Source: Petrolisthes cinctipes
Taxonomy: Eukaryota; Arthropoda; Malacostraca; Decapoda; Porcellanidae
Length of the DNA: 64,000 bases
Reading direction: 5' to 3'
NCBI GenBank assembly: GCA_033782935.1
Contig: JAWQEG010002482.1
Span: 93,501 to 157,500 of the forward strand
The position numbers and the translations under genes are program-made. Position 1 is the first letter of the stretch, and each line of letters opens with the position of its first letter. Positions 52,728 to 64,000 of the stretch are shown piece after piece. The notes under the pieces are model-generated. The model was not told the DNA's origin. It searched no databases and saw nothing but the letters and a program-made list of their open reading frames with translations.

Positions 52728-55700
52728 ATGCCTGAAAACACACCAGAAACAAGCGTAAGTATCTAGATAATGCTTCTCAGTGAAGATATATATGAGATTC
52801 ATTGTAATGTATTAATTGTGTAAATATATATGATGATATGTGTTAATACGTATAGAATTGAGTTTGAGAATAATTTATGGTGGTTAGTATGTGAATATAT
52901 GCATGATAATGTGTAAATATGTGAATATATGCATGATAATGTGTAAATATGTATGATAATATGTGGAGCGGGGCATAGAATATCCAACAACAAGTACCGG
53001 GTAACAAATAACAAGTAAATATGTATGAATTGAGTTTGAGAAATATAAGTTATATGATGGTTATATTGTGTTTTTATTGGAATGGAGGATAATTATGGGT
53101 ATTTATTGAAAGAATTACCGTTTTGTAGCAGTGTTGCCAGATCCGGCTAGGTCCCAGTATTTTGCCCCGGTCATTTCCTGTACTTTACCATGGTTGTTTC
53201 CCTTCATTACCCACTTATTTAGACAATTCTAAGACTATTTTCTTCTATGGCATTTCCTCCGCAAATGCCCCTTTTCTAAGATAGGGCATATTCAAATGGG
53301 GCATTTTGAAATTAGCCTCACCTTACCTAACCTAACCTAGACCTCATCAGACTACCGGGACCTAACCTGGACAGACTACCGGGACCTAATCTCGGGAAAT
53401 AACCGTGGTAAAGTACAGGAAATGACCGGAGCAAAATACTGGGACCTAGCCAGATCTGGCAACACTGCTACAAAATGGTAATTCTTTCAATAAATACCTA
53501 GAAAAACCATACACAATAAAGGTAATTCTTTCAATATTTACCAATTTGTGGTGGTTATTATCAGGTTGGTGATAATTTCAGCCAGTCACACATAAATACC
53601 TGTTCTTGCTTTTCTGAATATTTTATAACTCCCTCGTGCTTGCTGGCCCACCTCTAACGTTAGGATATAATGGGTGGTAATATTACACTACTAGGAAAAT
53701 GCTGTTCGTCGCTCACTTCGTATTGGAAAGTACTGTAATAATGAATTTAGTGTCTAAGAGCCTTTTCCTCGAACTAGTTTAAAAATAACACCCTAATGAC
53801 CCTATATCGGACATGTCATGATGCCAACTATTGCTGGTCAGGTTAGGTTGGGTTTGGTTGCCTCAGTCTTTATCTTGTACCATCTTTATATTGTGCAAAT
53901 GGTTTAACTTTATTACAGGACAAGACACAATTCTAGCATACCAATATATTTCTCTAAGTTAGTGATAAGGTATTTTAATATCAAGGTGGTACATATTTCC
54001 GATGTACAAGGATGGCCCAACTAGGGTGAGGCATTACCGAGACAAGCAATGTGATATATATTATTTTTAATATTTTTTGTATTTCACTTTTTTTCAGCCG
54101 AGCACAGTAGTGGTAGGGGGCGAGGGGAGCATCAACACTGGACTTGGGGATGAGGAGCCCTTGGTAATGGTGGGAAGTCAGGACCATCACCACCCACTGC
54201 CAGTCATCCCAGCACTTTACACCAAACTCCTCCTTATGGTATGTTGTGTGTTTCTACCTCCACAGGTTGTGCTTACTTGTGTATTTTTAATTTTTGTGGT
54301 GCGTTATAATATGCGGGTTAATTTTATTCGGAGTCAAGTTAGACCCTATCTCTTTTTGATGGTGATATTTTTACTCTTAAATGTCATAACTAAACCCGTG
54401 TTACATTAGATTCTGTCAATTGAAACATATTTATCCTTCCAGTTGTATGTGCTTTGCATATTTATAATAATTTTCAATTTTTTTGGTGTTAATTTTTAAA
54501 TGTATTGCTGTACGATACATAGGCTACCCTTTTTTCAATTTTTTTCATAGTTTTTAAACATATTGCTCTACCATACATAACCTTACAGTCAATTGAAAAG
54601 CTAATTCTGATCTGCAGGTGATACTAACTGCTAGTGGGTTCCTGATACCAGTCTTCCACACCAAAGAAACAGGCACTGATTCCTTCTCTGTACTGCAATA
54701 CCTCCACATTATCATCTGGGCAATTGTTACAGTGAGTAAAGGATTAGACACTTTGATGGAGTGCTTAGATACAAATGGGTCACTCTGAGGAACAGTTTAC
54801 CAAGGATTAAAACATGTATAAACAGTTTCAAGCATTAATTCTTACATTGTTCTAAACATTTTTCTTATTGGAAACTTGAATATTTTTGTGAACTTTTTGT
54901 TATCCCAAAACTACAGTATATAAAAATGATAAATGTACCAGTAATATATGGCTAAGTAATACTTCATCTGTTGCATTAGTTAACAATAACAACAACATGA
55001 TGGAAAGAATATTATCACAATGTTCATACCTTCATATTTTATACAGGTGCTTACATGGTACATCAAGGCCGAACACAAGAAGTCCAGAATAATAGGTTAC
55101 CACAACTTCTACAACCTGACCCGACACTTACACCGGAGCACCTTCTATATTCTCAGTGGTGGTAAGCTTTAATGTAGTGCCCAGTACTTTAAAAGTTTGG
55201 GCCTTCAGTCTCTACCTTCCTCAGTAAATAAACTAAGATGTTAGTTAACTCACTCCTGATGACTATGTGTACTGTACAGGCAATGTGCTGCTGGTGGTGG
55301 TGGGGAGCCTGGTGTCTGACTATTGCTTGGGTGGGTCATCATCACGATGCTCCACGATGATGCCTCTCTCTCCAGTCAACTACCAGCAATTCATCTTCAT
55401 TATCGAAGTAGCAATGGCTATACCCTTCATTGTCAAGCATATTGGTGAGCTATAATGTCAACACCGTGAAAATATAATGTTCATACTCATACATACCGTC
55501 ATGAAGTGTTTCATTTAATTTTTCTTAAGATTTCTTTTTAGTATTTAGCTTGACACCTCCACACTATCATGGAAATATTCATTCAGACATTTTGATAGCA
55601 CTCTTATACGTGTTCTAAAGTACAGGGCCTCTAAATACTTAATCTGTTTAGGGAATATTTGTCTTTAGAGATAACAAGAAACAGTGCTTCTCAATATGTC

Positions 55701-56428
55701 TGTTAAATGGAAGTGAAAAACTTGTATTTGTTATTAGTGTTTATAACCTTGTATGCCTTAGCACGTATAGTTGAAGCAGTGATATTCATACATGATGTAC
55801 TATATGATCTTCTCTTTGTGACAGTGGATGTGGTGAGGTTCAATATGGCTGCTGCTCCTCCTGATTCACTTGCTGATGATCTTGCACTCAGGCTGTCCAG
55901 TCCAGACTCGTATGTGGGTGTAAGGTGAGTCTATACGCTTCAGTGACATTACAGTGTAGTGTATAGGTGTGATATTAATTACACTTTTTCTTTTATAAGT
56001 GTTGCCTACTTTACCTGTTGGTCTTATCTCTGGTTTTGGAATTATATATTGCCACTCTCACACATAACTTTTATAAAGTGTATAAAAACACTATGACAAT
56101 TTTTTTTTTTTACTTTTCTCTGTATGCAACTTTGACACTGGATATGCAGGAGGAATCTTTTTTATGATTTTCTTGCTAAAGAAAGAGCAGCAAAATAAAA
56201 TCAATATTGGCTCTTTTTCTAATGATGTTTACATATTCATTTTATAAAATCACATTACTTTTCATATTATGACTCTTGTGACCACTCAGAGGGCCGAGTG
56301 ACCCTGAGCTGGTGCTGGAACGCCAAGCAGACCTGCTACAAGTGCTGAGGTACCGCAACTCTGTCCTCACTCAGCAGGTGTACACACTCACCCAGCAGCT
56401 CCAAAACACAGCACCCACAGATGTCTAG
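52728..56428 (+). CDS. TMEM192: TMEM192, lysosomal membrane protein
   Basis: A multipass membrane protein of late endosomes and lysosomes; its molecular function is poorly defined. Exons 52728-52754, 54098-54238, 54618-54731, 55047-55161, 55280-55444, 55825-55924 and 56290-56428. GT/AG throughout, phases join, 266 residues against 271 in human. Predicted membrane segments at about residues 48-72 (LLLMVILTASGFLIPVF), 80-100 (LHIIIWAIVTVLTWYI), 133-147 (NVLLVVVGSLVSDY) and 168-187 (FIFIIEVAMAIPFIV). The loop HNFYNLTRHLHR matches the family's YNLIYRSTRHLKR. The C-terminal helix ELVLERQADLLQVLRYRNSV parallels human [20 protein letters not shown]. The acidic dileucine-like DEEPLVM near the N-terminus could be a lysosome sorting signal. 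The short 9-codon first exon is inferred from an ATG followed by a GTAAGT donor in the right phase. Confidence 0.9.
52760..54097. other. First TMEM192 intron
   Basis: Holds a tandem repeat of TATGTGAATATATGCATGATAATG (about 52880-52965), the inverted copy of a LINE border (about 52972-53010), a palindromic GGTA-family element (53098-53498) with a second right end at 53499-53542, and unique AT-rich sequence up to the acceptor. Confidence 0.65.
53098..53542. mobile_element. Foldback GGTA-family element with doubled right end
   Basis: The left end GGTATTTATTGAAAGAATTA..GTAGCAGTGTTGCCAG is mirrored at 53457-53498 (CTGGCAACACTGCTAC..CAATAAATACC). It is followed by a second right end (CAATAAAGGTAATTCTTTCA, to 53542). 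It resembles the foldback upstream of BLM and looks like a head-to-head fusion of two copies. Confidence 0.7.
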
Positions 56429-59400
56429 CTCATTCATCCAACCCCTCCTTTGTTGTCTTACCTGCTACACCCACAGGTACAGTGTAGTAGCTGCCAGCAG
56501 CTTTTTGTTACTTCTATTAAAATATTCATTCATCCACCCATCCACCCCAAAATTAAATGGCATGGAGGCAAGGACAGGTTGTTCATTTATAATCTGATGT
56601 GTTGTTACAAATCTATTACGATAGTGCACATGGTTTTTCTCACAGAATTACAGAATAATTTTAAATTGTCTCCCATCCTTGTGCAAGCAACTTGATGAGC
56701 CCATATTGTGTAATCTAGTTGAGTAATAATGAATCAGATTTAAGTCCTGATAATGGTGACTGACTGGCAAGAAACTACAAGGGATAAGAGGGTGTGAGAG
56801 GTTTGGTAACATCAACAAAGGGACTACAGGCCCATAATGCCACTGAAGTGAGTGAGTGGTTGCCAAAGTTAATGTGCACAATGTACAGTTAGTTTATGTT
56901 TATAATTTTGTTGGAGTGTATAATTTTTTATAGTCGTATATTGTTGTTAAAGTTGTACAGTATAGAGGAGCAATCCATTGTTTCCTTTGTGGAGCACTCC
57001 ACCTCTGTGATGTGCTTAGGATATGTAATGGTACGGTAGATCAAAAGCAAAGAGAAAGTGACAGATTCAGATTAGGAAAGAGGGAGAAAGTGAAAGAGAG
57101 TAAGGGAATGAGAGAGGGAGATGCATATGCAACATTTCAGTAGCGTAAACATGTTTTTATGATAGGCTACAACAAGGCTTTCAACCATACATTGAAGACA
57201 AGAAATAAAGTTATACCACAAGGTAAAATACACATCATATAGAGTACAATATTCATTTAACATTGGTAAAAGAAGCCATTCCATGAACTTTCAAGTTAAA
57301 ACCAGGTTACCAGCCCAAACATGTACTCTGCCAAGCAAATTTACAGTATTCCACTCCTCCCTGTATGCACAGGTTCTTTTGCTTCACCCATTCCTGACCC
57401 GTTCTTCCTTATACAATCATTGACCATGTTGTACCATTTTATTGGTCATCTCAGTCTTCTCTGCCCTCCATACTCCCTCTCATACACTCTTTTTTACCAT
57501 TCTAGTAGTTTCATCCATTTTTTCTATATGCCCAAGCCATCAAGGTACTAACCATCCACTTGCATCTTGATTACCATTCCTTCTCTACTACTGTACTTCA
57601 TAGTAACAAAATATACTGTACACTGTATGTAAAACACATAAGTTTATGTACAGTGTATAGTACTTTATGTCAATAGTTATATGATATTCTTTATTGCTAA
57701 AAGTCAGTAAAATATTATTAAAAAGAAAAGTATTTAGCATCATTGTATTATCAGCACAGTACCACTGTAGATAAGATAAAAGTGTGTTCATATCATTTCC
57801 GTGCCTCATATAGTTTAATGTGACTGCAAAAGTCTCAAAGTATGCAATGCTATTCAATATAGAAGTATATAATAATTAAATGAATTATTGCAGCTACAGG
57901 TAATCTACAGATTCATATCTGTTAAATTACTGTTGATAATGGAGTACATTATATATAAACCCATCTGGGGGTTCTGTAGGGGCAAGGAGTGAATGACTCC
58001 TTTTGGTTTGGATAGGAAGGGCCCTGATAAATCCTTGCCACATGAGGTGGAGAAGTTGCCATTGCAATATTCCACTACTTTACTCCCAGAAATTTTTGAC
58101 ATGATTGAAAATAATGGATGTGCAGCAGTGGTTTGCGTATACTGTATGTGGGACTGATGAACTACTCAAGGAGAATCCACATGACTGGGAAAGTAACTAC
58201 AGTATTGTATAATCATATAATAATTATTGTACTAAAACCATACTCCATCTACCCAAGACAGGGGTTGCTGAAAGATTGACAAAGTTTCATCTTCATCTTT
58301 CTATCCAGTTGATCAAGCATGAAAATGGTAAAACTTTATATTTGTACTTGTATTCAAGAATGGCATTAGAATTTGTCACTACTGGACTCTGTATATTTTG
58401 TAATTTTCGTGTTTCCTTATTCTGTATACTGTACCTTACCATATGCACTGAATGCCTATTCGGTACACAAGAATTTAGCTTGCTCAAGAATACAAAATTT
58501 TTACATTGCCATACTGTATATCATTTCAGTGTCTTGATGGAAATACAGTATCAAAGTTTGCCAATTTTCTGCTTGGTCAGCTGTTACATTGTGAATATTA
58601 TATATATTTATTTGCACTTACCTGTTGTTGTAGTTTACATTTTGTTGGGTAATTCTCAGACATAGCTACAGTATCTTTTATTGTTACTGTTGACTTAATG
58701 TCCATGAATGAGGGAACTATATTATATGGGTTAGATATTTTTGTTGTCGTAGCAGATAATCAAACCGAGCCTAACAAGAATAATGGTCAACATCTGGCCT
58801 TAGTGGTATGTCTTTGTTGTGGTTAAATAATCTCCAAATTGTGTATATTACATGTCTTCACAGCCACCAGTATTCACTTTATTTTCTTGCCTTATAGTAA
58901 AATATTTGAGCAGCATACCTTCTCACCAGCAATAAACAAACAGCTCTCAAGTAAACTCTTAAGCATTAGGTAGACCATTGCTGTGTATGGGTGGTGAAAA
59001 GTATACTGTTGAGATGAATACGATACCACATGGCAAGTACTTACAGTATGCTAATTTTTTCTGGTGGCAGGAGATGAATTTGGATATACAGGGTTGTGGA
59101 CAGTAATTCTTAGATATTTAGAGACTATTTGAATATTTTGAGACTCCTGTACAATGTTCGTAGATGTTTTGTGTGATCTTTTGCATCCTTATGAAATATC
59201 ATTGGAGTATTGCATTGTACAGAATTTGCTTCCTTTGAGGGACATGTGATGCTGTCAGAGAATTAATGGCTAGGATTCCTACAAACTGCATCAAGATACA
59301 CTTTAGTATAGCCAGAATAGTTTGTTTCCTGGCATACTGACATTGCCAACGACATGACAGATCCCAGACAGCAACACGGGTCCCTTGAATTGGAAGAGCA

Positions 59401-60796
59401 ACACACTTTCAACGTTGTGTTATGAATTTGTTGCTGTTAAACTGGGCTGTGATTCTAGTGCTGTACTGTAGATAGAAATTGAACCCCCATATCAAAGGTC
59501 TTGTGGCTTGTACTGTACTATAACTATATTCAGTTTTGTTGCAATACATTAAAGACAGGCAAATTGATGCTTAAAATGTTAGACAAGAATACTGTCATAT
59601 TTGTGTAGTTATGTACAAAGTTCTGCTTTAGTTATATAGAATAATTATTTGTTTGTATTAAAGAGAGTATTAAAATTTATGATTACACTGTAAATTTTCT
59701 AACCTAAGTGTGTTGTTTTTTATATAATTTTAAAGGAACTCACACAAAAACATGTTATTCAGCTAGATAGAAAATTCCCCTTTAAATTAATATGTTTATT
59801 ATTTTGTCGGGTAATGTTGCCAAGTACAGTATGTGTGGAAATGAGAATCATACAACTGGCATAAGAAAATATATGCACTATGTACAGTCAACAGCATACA
59901 TATTATTGTCTAGAAGCACATTGTGAGTCAGGTGATGGTTGTATGCTGTATACTCACCCACTATTCATTACAATATATGGAGAGGTGATTATGAGGTTAT
60001 GCTTTTTATTACTGGTGTCTAAAGTGTTTCATAGCATACTGATATAAAATTATTTGATTTATAATATGTTTGTAAGCTGGAGGTGAATTTATGTTACCAA
60101 GCTTATACATTCTGCTAAAGTAAATCAGACGCTATAGGTAAATAATTCTAAAACCTGCCTACCCATTGATCCCACCCACTGTTTTAATTAGATATATATA
60201 TTCCATAGTTTAGCAAGAGAAGACTTCATTATCATCATTACAAATTTCAGCTGCTGGTTCATATTGTTATGAATTGAGTGGTCCACAAAAAATGTCTTTG
60301 CAACATGTAAGTTCCATGGGTCACCCAACAGAAAACAGAAGTATGCCCATACGAGATAAAAGAAGAATGGAAGTTTTGAAAGGGGGGGGATTGCAGAAGA
60401 ACTGAAGATGCTTGAGTTTTGGCTGAGGATGTATCAAGAAGCCATAAGTACAGTATTGTCTACAGGCAACAAAAATACTTTCCCTATGAAGTCACTGTCA
60501 ACTATTGGGCTAAAGTTTACTATTAATGTGATGATAAAAGAACATGCAGAGGAAGTTATTTATTTAAACACGAAAGACAACTTTAAGGCACTTATTATAT
60601 ATATGGAAGCTCTCCAGAGGAAATGCAGTATCAACATTCTCATAGTAGTCTTAAGAATTTCTATCAGCAAAAGAGTTAAATTTGTCTGTACTAAAGATAT
60701 GCAAGTTGGAATCGACTTTAAAATTTTAGCACTGAAAATGTATTGGACATTATCAGTCCCACAGTTCCTAATGACAATATGGCAAATTCTAAAGTT
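56429..60796. other. Convergent 3' region between TMEM192 and the CUB gene
   Basis: Probably 3' UTR of TMEM192 at first, then AT-rich DNA unusually poor in the MITEs found elsewhere. The only repeats noticed are a possible diverged LINE fragment (57290-57560) and one TTAA-type palindrome (about 59235-59400). Short open frames at 58276-58665 and 60408-60800 have no recognised content; the latter partly faces the last CUB exon. No tRNA-like or other RNA gene recognised. Confidence 0.5.
57290..57560 (-). mobile_element. Possible diverged LINE 3' fragment
   Basis: CT-rich sequence with the layout of the RWFGH-type LINE tail seen at 1752-2240 (ATGCCCAAGCCATCAAGGTA compares with TGTCCAAACCACCTCAATG), but much diverged and without an open frame. 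A weak call. Confidence 0.3.
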
Positions 60797-63629
60797 CTAG
60801 TCGAAAAATTTCATCATGAGAGAGTCCTTATTTGTCAGGCTGTAGAAGTTGACGGTGCACCTAAAGCCCTGGAACTTCATCCTCATCTTGGGGTCGGAAT
60901 TGAAGATGAGCAACTGACTATTCTGGGGTATCCTGCAACACAATGAAAAGTTAAAATGGATTACACAAGTCAGTAGTTTAAAAAAAAACTAGATAAAAGT
61001 CATTGAATATGCATCGTCCTTTATAATAGTGCTCTCATTAAGTTTCATGATTCTGTTTGATATAATTTATTTGTCCATTTTCTTGTACCATCTTGTGCTG
61101 TACCAATTACCCTTTGTGGCTTTGTACTGTACAGTACTTGTTTATGCATTATTATATTGTATTGAATATGCATTGTCCAACTTAAGAAGCAGTTGTATAG
61201 GTTTCTTGTCTCACACCTAGCTGTCTTGTGACCCAATTATTCAGTGTTTCTTTGTACAGTAGTCTAGTCTGTCCCCTTGTCTCTGCTTTGCTGCTTTTCC
61301 ACTCCTGTCTTAGAGTCAAACAATCCCCCTCCCTACCCTCAGTCTTGGTACTAACTCATTTTGTATTATTACTGTAATATTAACACTATTGTTGACTCAC
61401 TCATGTCATCTGTATGCTGTAGTACATGGACACACAAATACTCACAGCTTAGTGGTACAGTATTATTGACACACAAATTAATTGATACAAGTTATTGACA
61501 CAAATTATGTACATGCAAATTACTGTATCAACACAAATACTCACAGCTTAGTGGTATTAGCAAGTTCAGTGCCACAATGTCGGTCTAGTACACCAATGGC
61601 CAGATAGTCTTGACAATTGCCCCTCCTCATGGGTTGTAGTTCAAAATCAGGGAAGTACAGCTTGATGCCACTGCCTTCTGGAGCCTGTGGGGAATGAACA
61701 CTTCGTTATTATGATTCGTTTTGATTCTATTCTATTTCATTCTATCAAATTGAATCGCTGTATTATAACTCCACCTCCACTGCCTCCTCATTCCACTGCC
61801 TACCTGGATCTGCCACAAACAGCCGTAATCTTTGTCGTAGTTTTGTGGGAAATCCGGCGACATGATGTCCTTCTCCTCGGCCACTATACCTCCACACAGG
61901 TAATGGGGTGTGAGGTTGAGTGTAATTTTTACCCTCTCCTTCTTAGGGTTGTTAACGTAAATCTGCACGTTGATGATGTCCTCACGGGTGTGGAAGTCAA
62001 CCTTTTCCTCGCCACAGTACCTGGAGAAGGTCAAGAGTACACGTAAACACATGAAGAATTATTTTTCATAGATTACAAAATAACATCGGGTTCAGTTAGT
62101 TTGATTTTAAAATGAGGATACATTTTTTGCGTAACCCAAATTTGGACATAAAATGGACTTCATAAATTATCTGAGATTTAGTTCATTAGCGCGCGCGCAC
62201 ACCCTTTATTATTTCCAAACATGTCCCTAGCTCTGTAGAGAAATGGTGGCACATTACCAGAGACACGATTTTTCCCTCCACTGTCACCATCAGTGCTATT
62301 CCGAGGGACATTACGATAGAATGAGATTGAAAGTATCGTCCTAACCTGCTCTTGTGTCCCATCTCGTCGTTATCATCGTCCTCGTCCGCCACAGTGAGGT
62401 AGGAGTTGGAGCACGAGGAGTCCTCAGGGGCGCCACCAAAGTCCACCTGCCCTGACACCCACATGCCAAACTTTTCTGTCCCTTTGTCCTGTGTGTGGGT
62501 GGGCAGGAAGATTCAGTTAGTACGCGTGGGTGGGGTTTTCCGATGGGGGTGGGCAAGGCCAAGAGATATCTCTTGGCCTTGGGGGTGGTGGCCTTTGGTG
62601 ATGTGGATAGGACTATTAAATAAATGTAAGGGTTTTGACGCTCTTCAGACCCCAGCCACTCTCCCTCTGTCCTGTGTGGGTGGGCAAGAAGAATCAGTTA
62701 ATATGCGTGGGTGGGGTTTTCCGATGGGGGTGGGGGTATTACTTGTAGTAATGTGGATAGGACTATTAAATGTAAGGGTTTTAGCGCTCACCAGACCCCA
62801 AACACTCCCATTCCATTTTTCAACTCCTTCCTTTCCTTCTACAGTATATGGGTGCAGTGTTCGCCGTCCCTCCTCTCTATTTCCTTCATATTGTTGTATA
62901 AGGTCGTTCTGGCCTAGAACAATAATTTTTCTTCCCTTTTTCAATCATTCCAAAATACGGTAACCTAGTGACATGGAATCTAACTCGCAAACATCCCAAG
63001 ATAACCTCTGTAAAAATTATTATCATACTTCCAGGTCACAGAAGTTGGTATACGAGCCTAGAAAGGTAATTTTTGGCGAATTGGAAGGTCTCTGATTCCT
63101 CCAAACTATACCACGAAACAGGTCCCCTATTATTGCCATTTGAGGGCGTCTGTTTTCTGCTATAGTTAGGATGAATCAGGATCATTTCAATTTACCAACA
63201 TGAGAATCTCCCCCTAACCTGCTGTATACAACTATTATACTTTCAGAACTGCAGAGGACCATTGTGGAATACGACGAGCCTAAACCAAACACACACACTC
63301 ACACGCACACGCACACATACAACCAACACGTGCAGTTAGTTTGTGATACTGACCAGGACATCGACTCTGACGTGGAAGACGCAGGGGGTGTCGTCGGGAA
63401 GGTCCACCTGCTGTATATTGGTACTGAAGGTGAGGGACAGGTACTCAGTCGTTTCCAGCTCCACCACCTCCTCGTTTCCACACCTGGCGCTCAGGGACAC
63501 CTTGCTCACTAGGTTGGGATTATTTATTGGTCTTTAGAGGGAGATTGATGTATAGAGGGTGAGATATACTATTGATTTTATTATTATTATTATTATTATT
63601 ATGAGGCACTGCAGTTACTTACCTTTAAT

Positions 63630-63678
<49 letters not shown>

Positions 63679-63779
63679 AGGAGTCAGTACAGTTTCTCAC
63701 CCTGAGCATACTCCTCTATGGGTGATATGGGCCAGGCTTGTGTCATCCATGCCGTCGTTACTACCACCGTTGCCACCAC
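60797..63779 (-). CDS. Secreted CUB-domain protein, 5' exon(s) beyond window
   Basis: Exons in transcript order: 63701-63779, 63354-63508, 62346-62488, 61804-62020, 61545-61684 and 60797-60932 (stop TAG). Borders are GT/AG and phases join, giving 289 visible residues. The last half is a standard CUB domain: LCGGIVAEEKDIMSPDFPQNY, YGCLWQIQAPEGSGIKLYF, GNCQDYLAIG, HCGTELANTTKL, LIFNSDPKMRMKFQGFRC. The first half (RCGNEEVVELETTEYLSL, FGMWVSGQVDFGG, SCSNSYLTVADEDDD) looks like a diverged CUB-like module. The visible N-terminus, VVATVVVTTAWMTQAWPI, may be the end of a signal peptide, with the Met in an exon to the right. CUB proteins are usually extracellular. The function is unknown, and no protease domain is visible. 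Confidence is high for the CUB domain, lower for the first two exons. Confidence 0.85.
61431..61462 (-). repeat. Copy of a CUB exon end with its splice donor
   Basis: AATACTCACAGCTTAGTGGT at 61438-61457 repeats the last bases of exon 61545-61684 plus its GTGAGTATT donor (61534-61557). It lies 100 bp further into the intron. Confidence 0.75.
63560..63680. repeat. (ATT)n microsatellites in a CUB-gene intron
   Basis: Two ATT tracts (about 63578-63602 and 63633-63677). On the minus strand they are AAT tracts between the 63701-63779 and 63354-63508 exons. Confidence 0.9.
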
Positions 63780-63869
63780 CTACAATCACAAGTGTAGAGG
63801 TAAATAATATAGCAGTAAATTGACGACTTTCGCTTGGCTTATTTAAATCAATTCGGTTTCAAAATGAGG

Positions 63870-63912
<43 letters not shown>
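63870..63912. repeat. (CA)n microsatellite
   Basis: About 40 bp of CA dinucleotide in the intron 5' of the first visible CUB exon. Sequence from here to 64000 shows no exon I can support. Confidence 0.9.
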
Positions 63913-63914
<2 letters not shown>

Positions 63915-64000
63915 TATGTCATTAAGTTTGGAAGAAGTGAGAGAAGACCAATTTGACAGTACAAGCTTGGAAATAAAATATTATATGAAGCAGAGAAAGA

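Noticed and set aside
54239..54409. TMEM192 frame continuing open into the intron after 54238
   Set aside because: The GTATGT donor at 54239 and the exon at 54618 restore the family's first membrane segment. The read-through adds a hydrophobic but non-homologous tail.
58276..58665. 129-codon plus-strand frame after TMEM192
   Set aside because: AT-rich, Cys/Leu/Tyr-rich translation without motif. TMEM192 already ends at 56428, so this is probably UTR or intergenic sequence.
60408..60946. Plus-strand frames opposite the last CUB exon
   Set aside because: The minus strand of 60797-60932 encodes the C-terminal CUB strands in the right phase. The plus frames have no family resemblance.

Overview
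This is animal nuclear DNA, almost certainly arthropod and most like a decapod crustacean. The evidence is short exons with GT/AG splice sites, long AT-rich introns packed with miniature transposons and microsatellites, a short array of the arthropod telomere unit TTAGG (as CCTAA) near 20.93 kb, and protein-coding exons whose products match animal families. The crustacean assignment is inference from repeat density and gene style, not proof. There are no operons, CRISPR arrays, or convincing tRNA or rRNA genes.

Layout. (1) 439-17818, minus strand: a Bloom syndrome RecQ helicase (BLM) gene. I could chain 19 exons in a continuous reading frame from the ATG to the end of helicase motif VI. The RQC and HRDC part lies off the left edge. 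(2) 17819-21815: a gap between divergently transcribed genes, holding a 560-bp palindromic element, CA-rich minisatellites and an interstitial telomere-like array. (3) 21816-30034, plus strand: a complete 10-exon sugar transporter of the Tret1/SLC2 type (528 aa). (4) 30035-32754: nested transposons, including a dead pogo/Tigger element. (5) 32755-33678, minus: CPPED1 phosphatase, apparently single-exon. (6) 33679-46541: about 13 kb of repeats with no gene I can support. (7) 46542-48956, minus: an 804-aa single-exon protein with one C2H2 zinc finger, which I do not recognise. (8) 48957-52727: more repeats. (9) 52728-56428, plus: a complete 7-exon TMEM192 (266 aa). (10) 60797-63779, minus: a secreted-type CUB-domain protein, with its 5' exon(s) off the right edge. 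It is convergent with TMEM192.

The genes do not form a pathway: they cover DNA repair, sugar uptake, a cytosolic phosphatase, a nuclear factor, a lysosomal membrane protein and a secreted CUB protein. The real interest is in genome structure. A broken furin-like prodomain copy sits inside a BLM intron. A transposon family begins GGTA, carries 8-bp target duplications and shows nested insertions. Several families of palindromic TA- and TTAA-flanked MITEs are present. Short tandem duplications repeatedly copy the edges of exons together with their splice sites. I found no evidence for a wholly new biological system; the exon-edge duplications and the furin fragment are the best leads.
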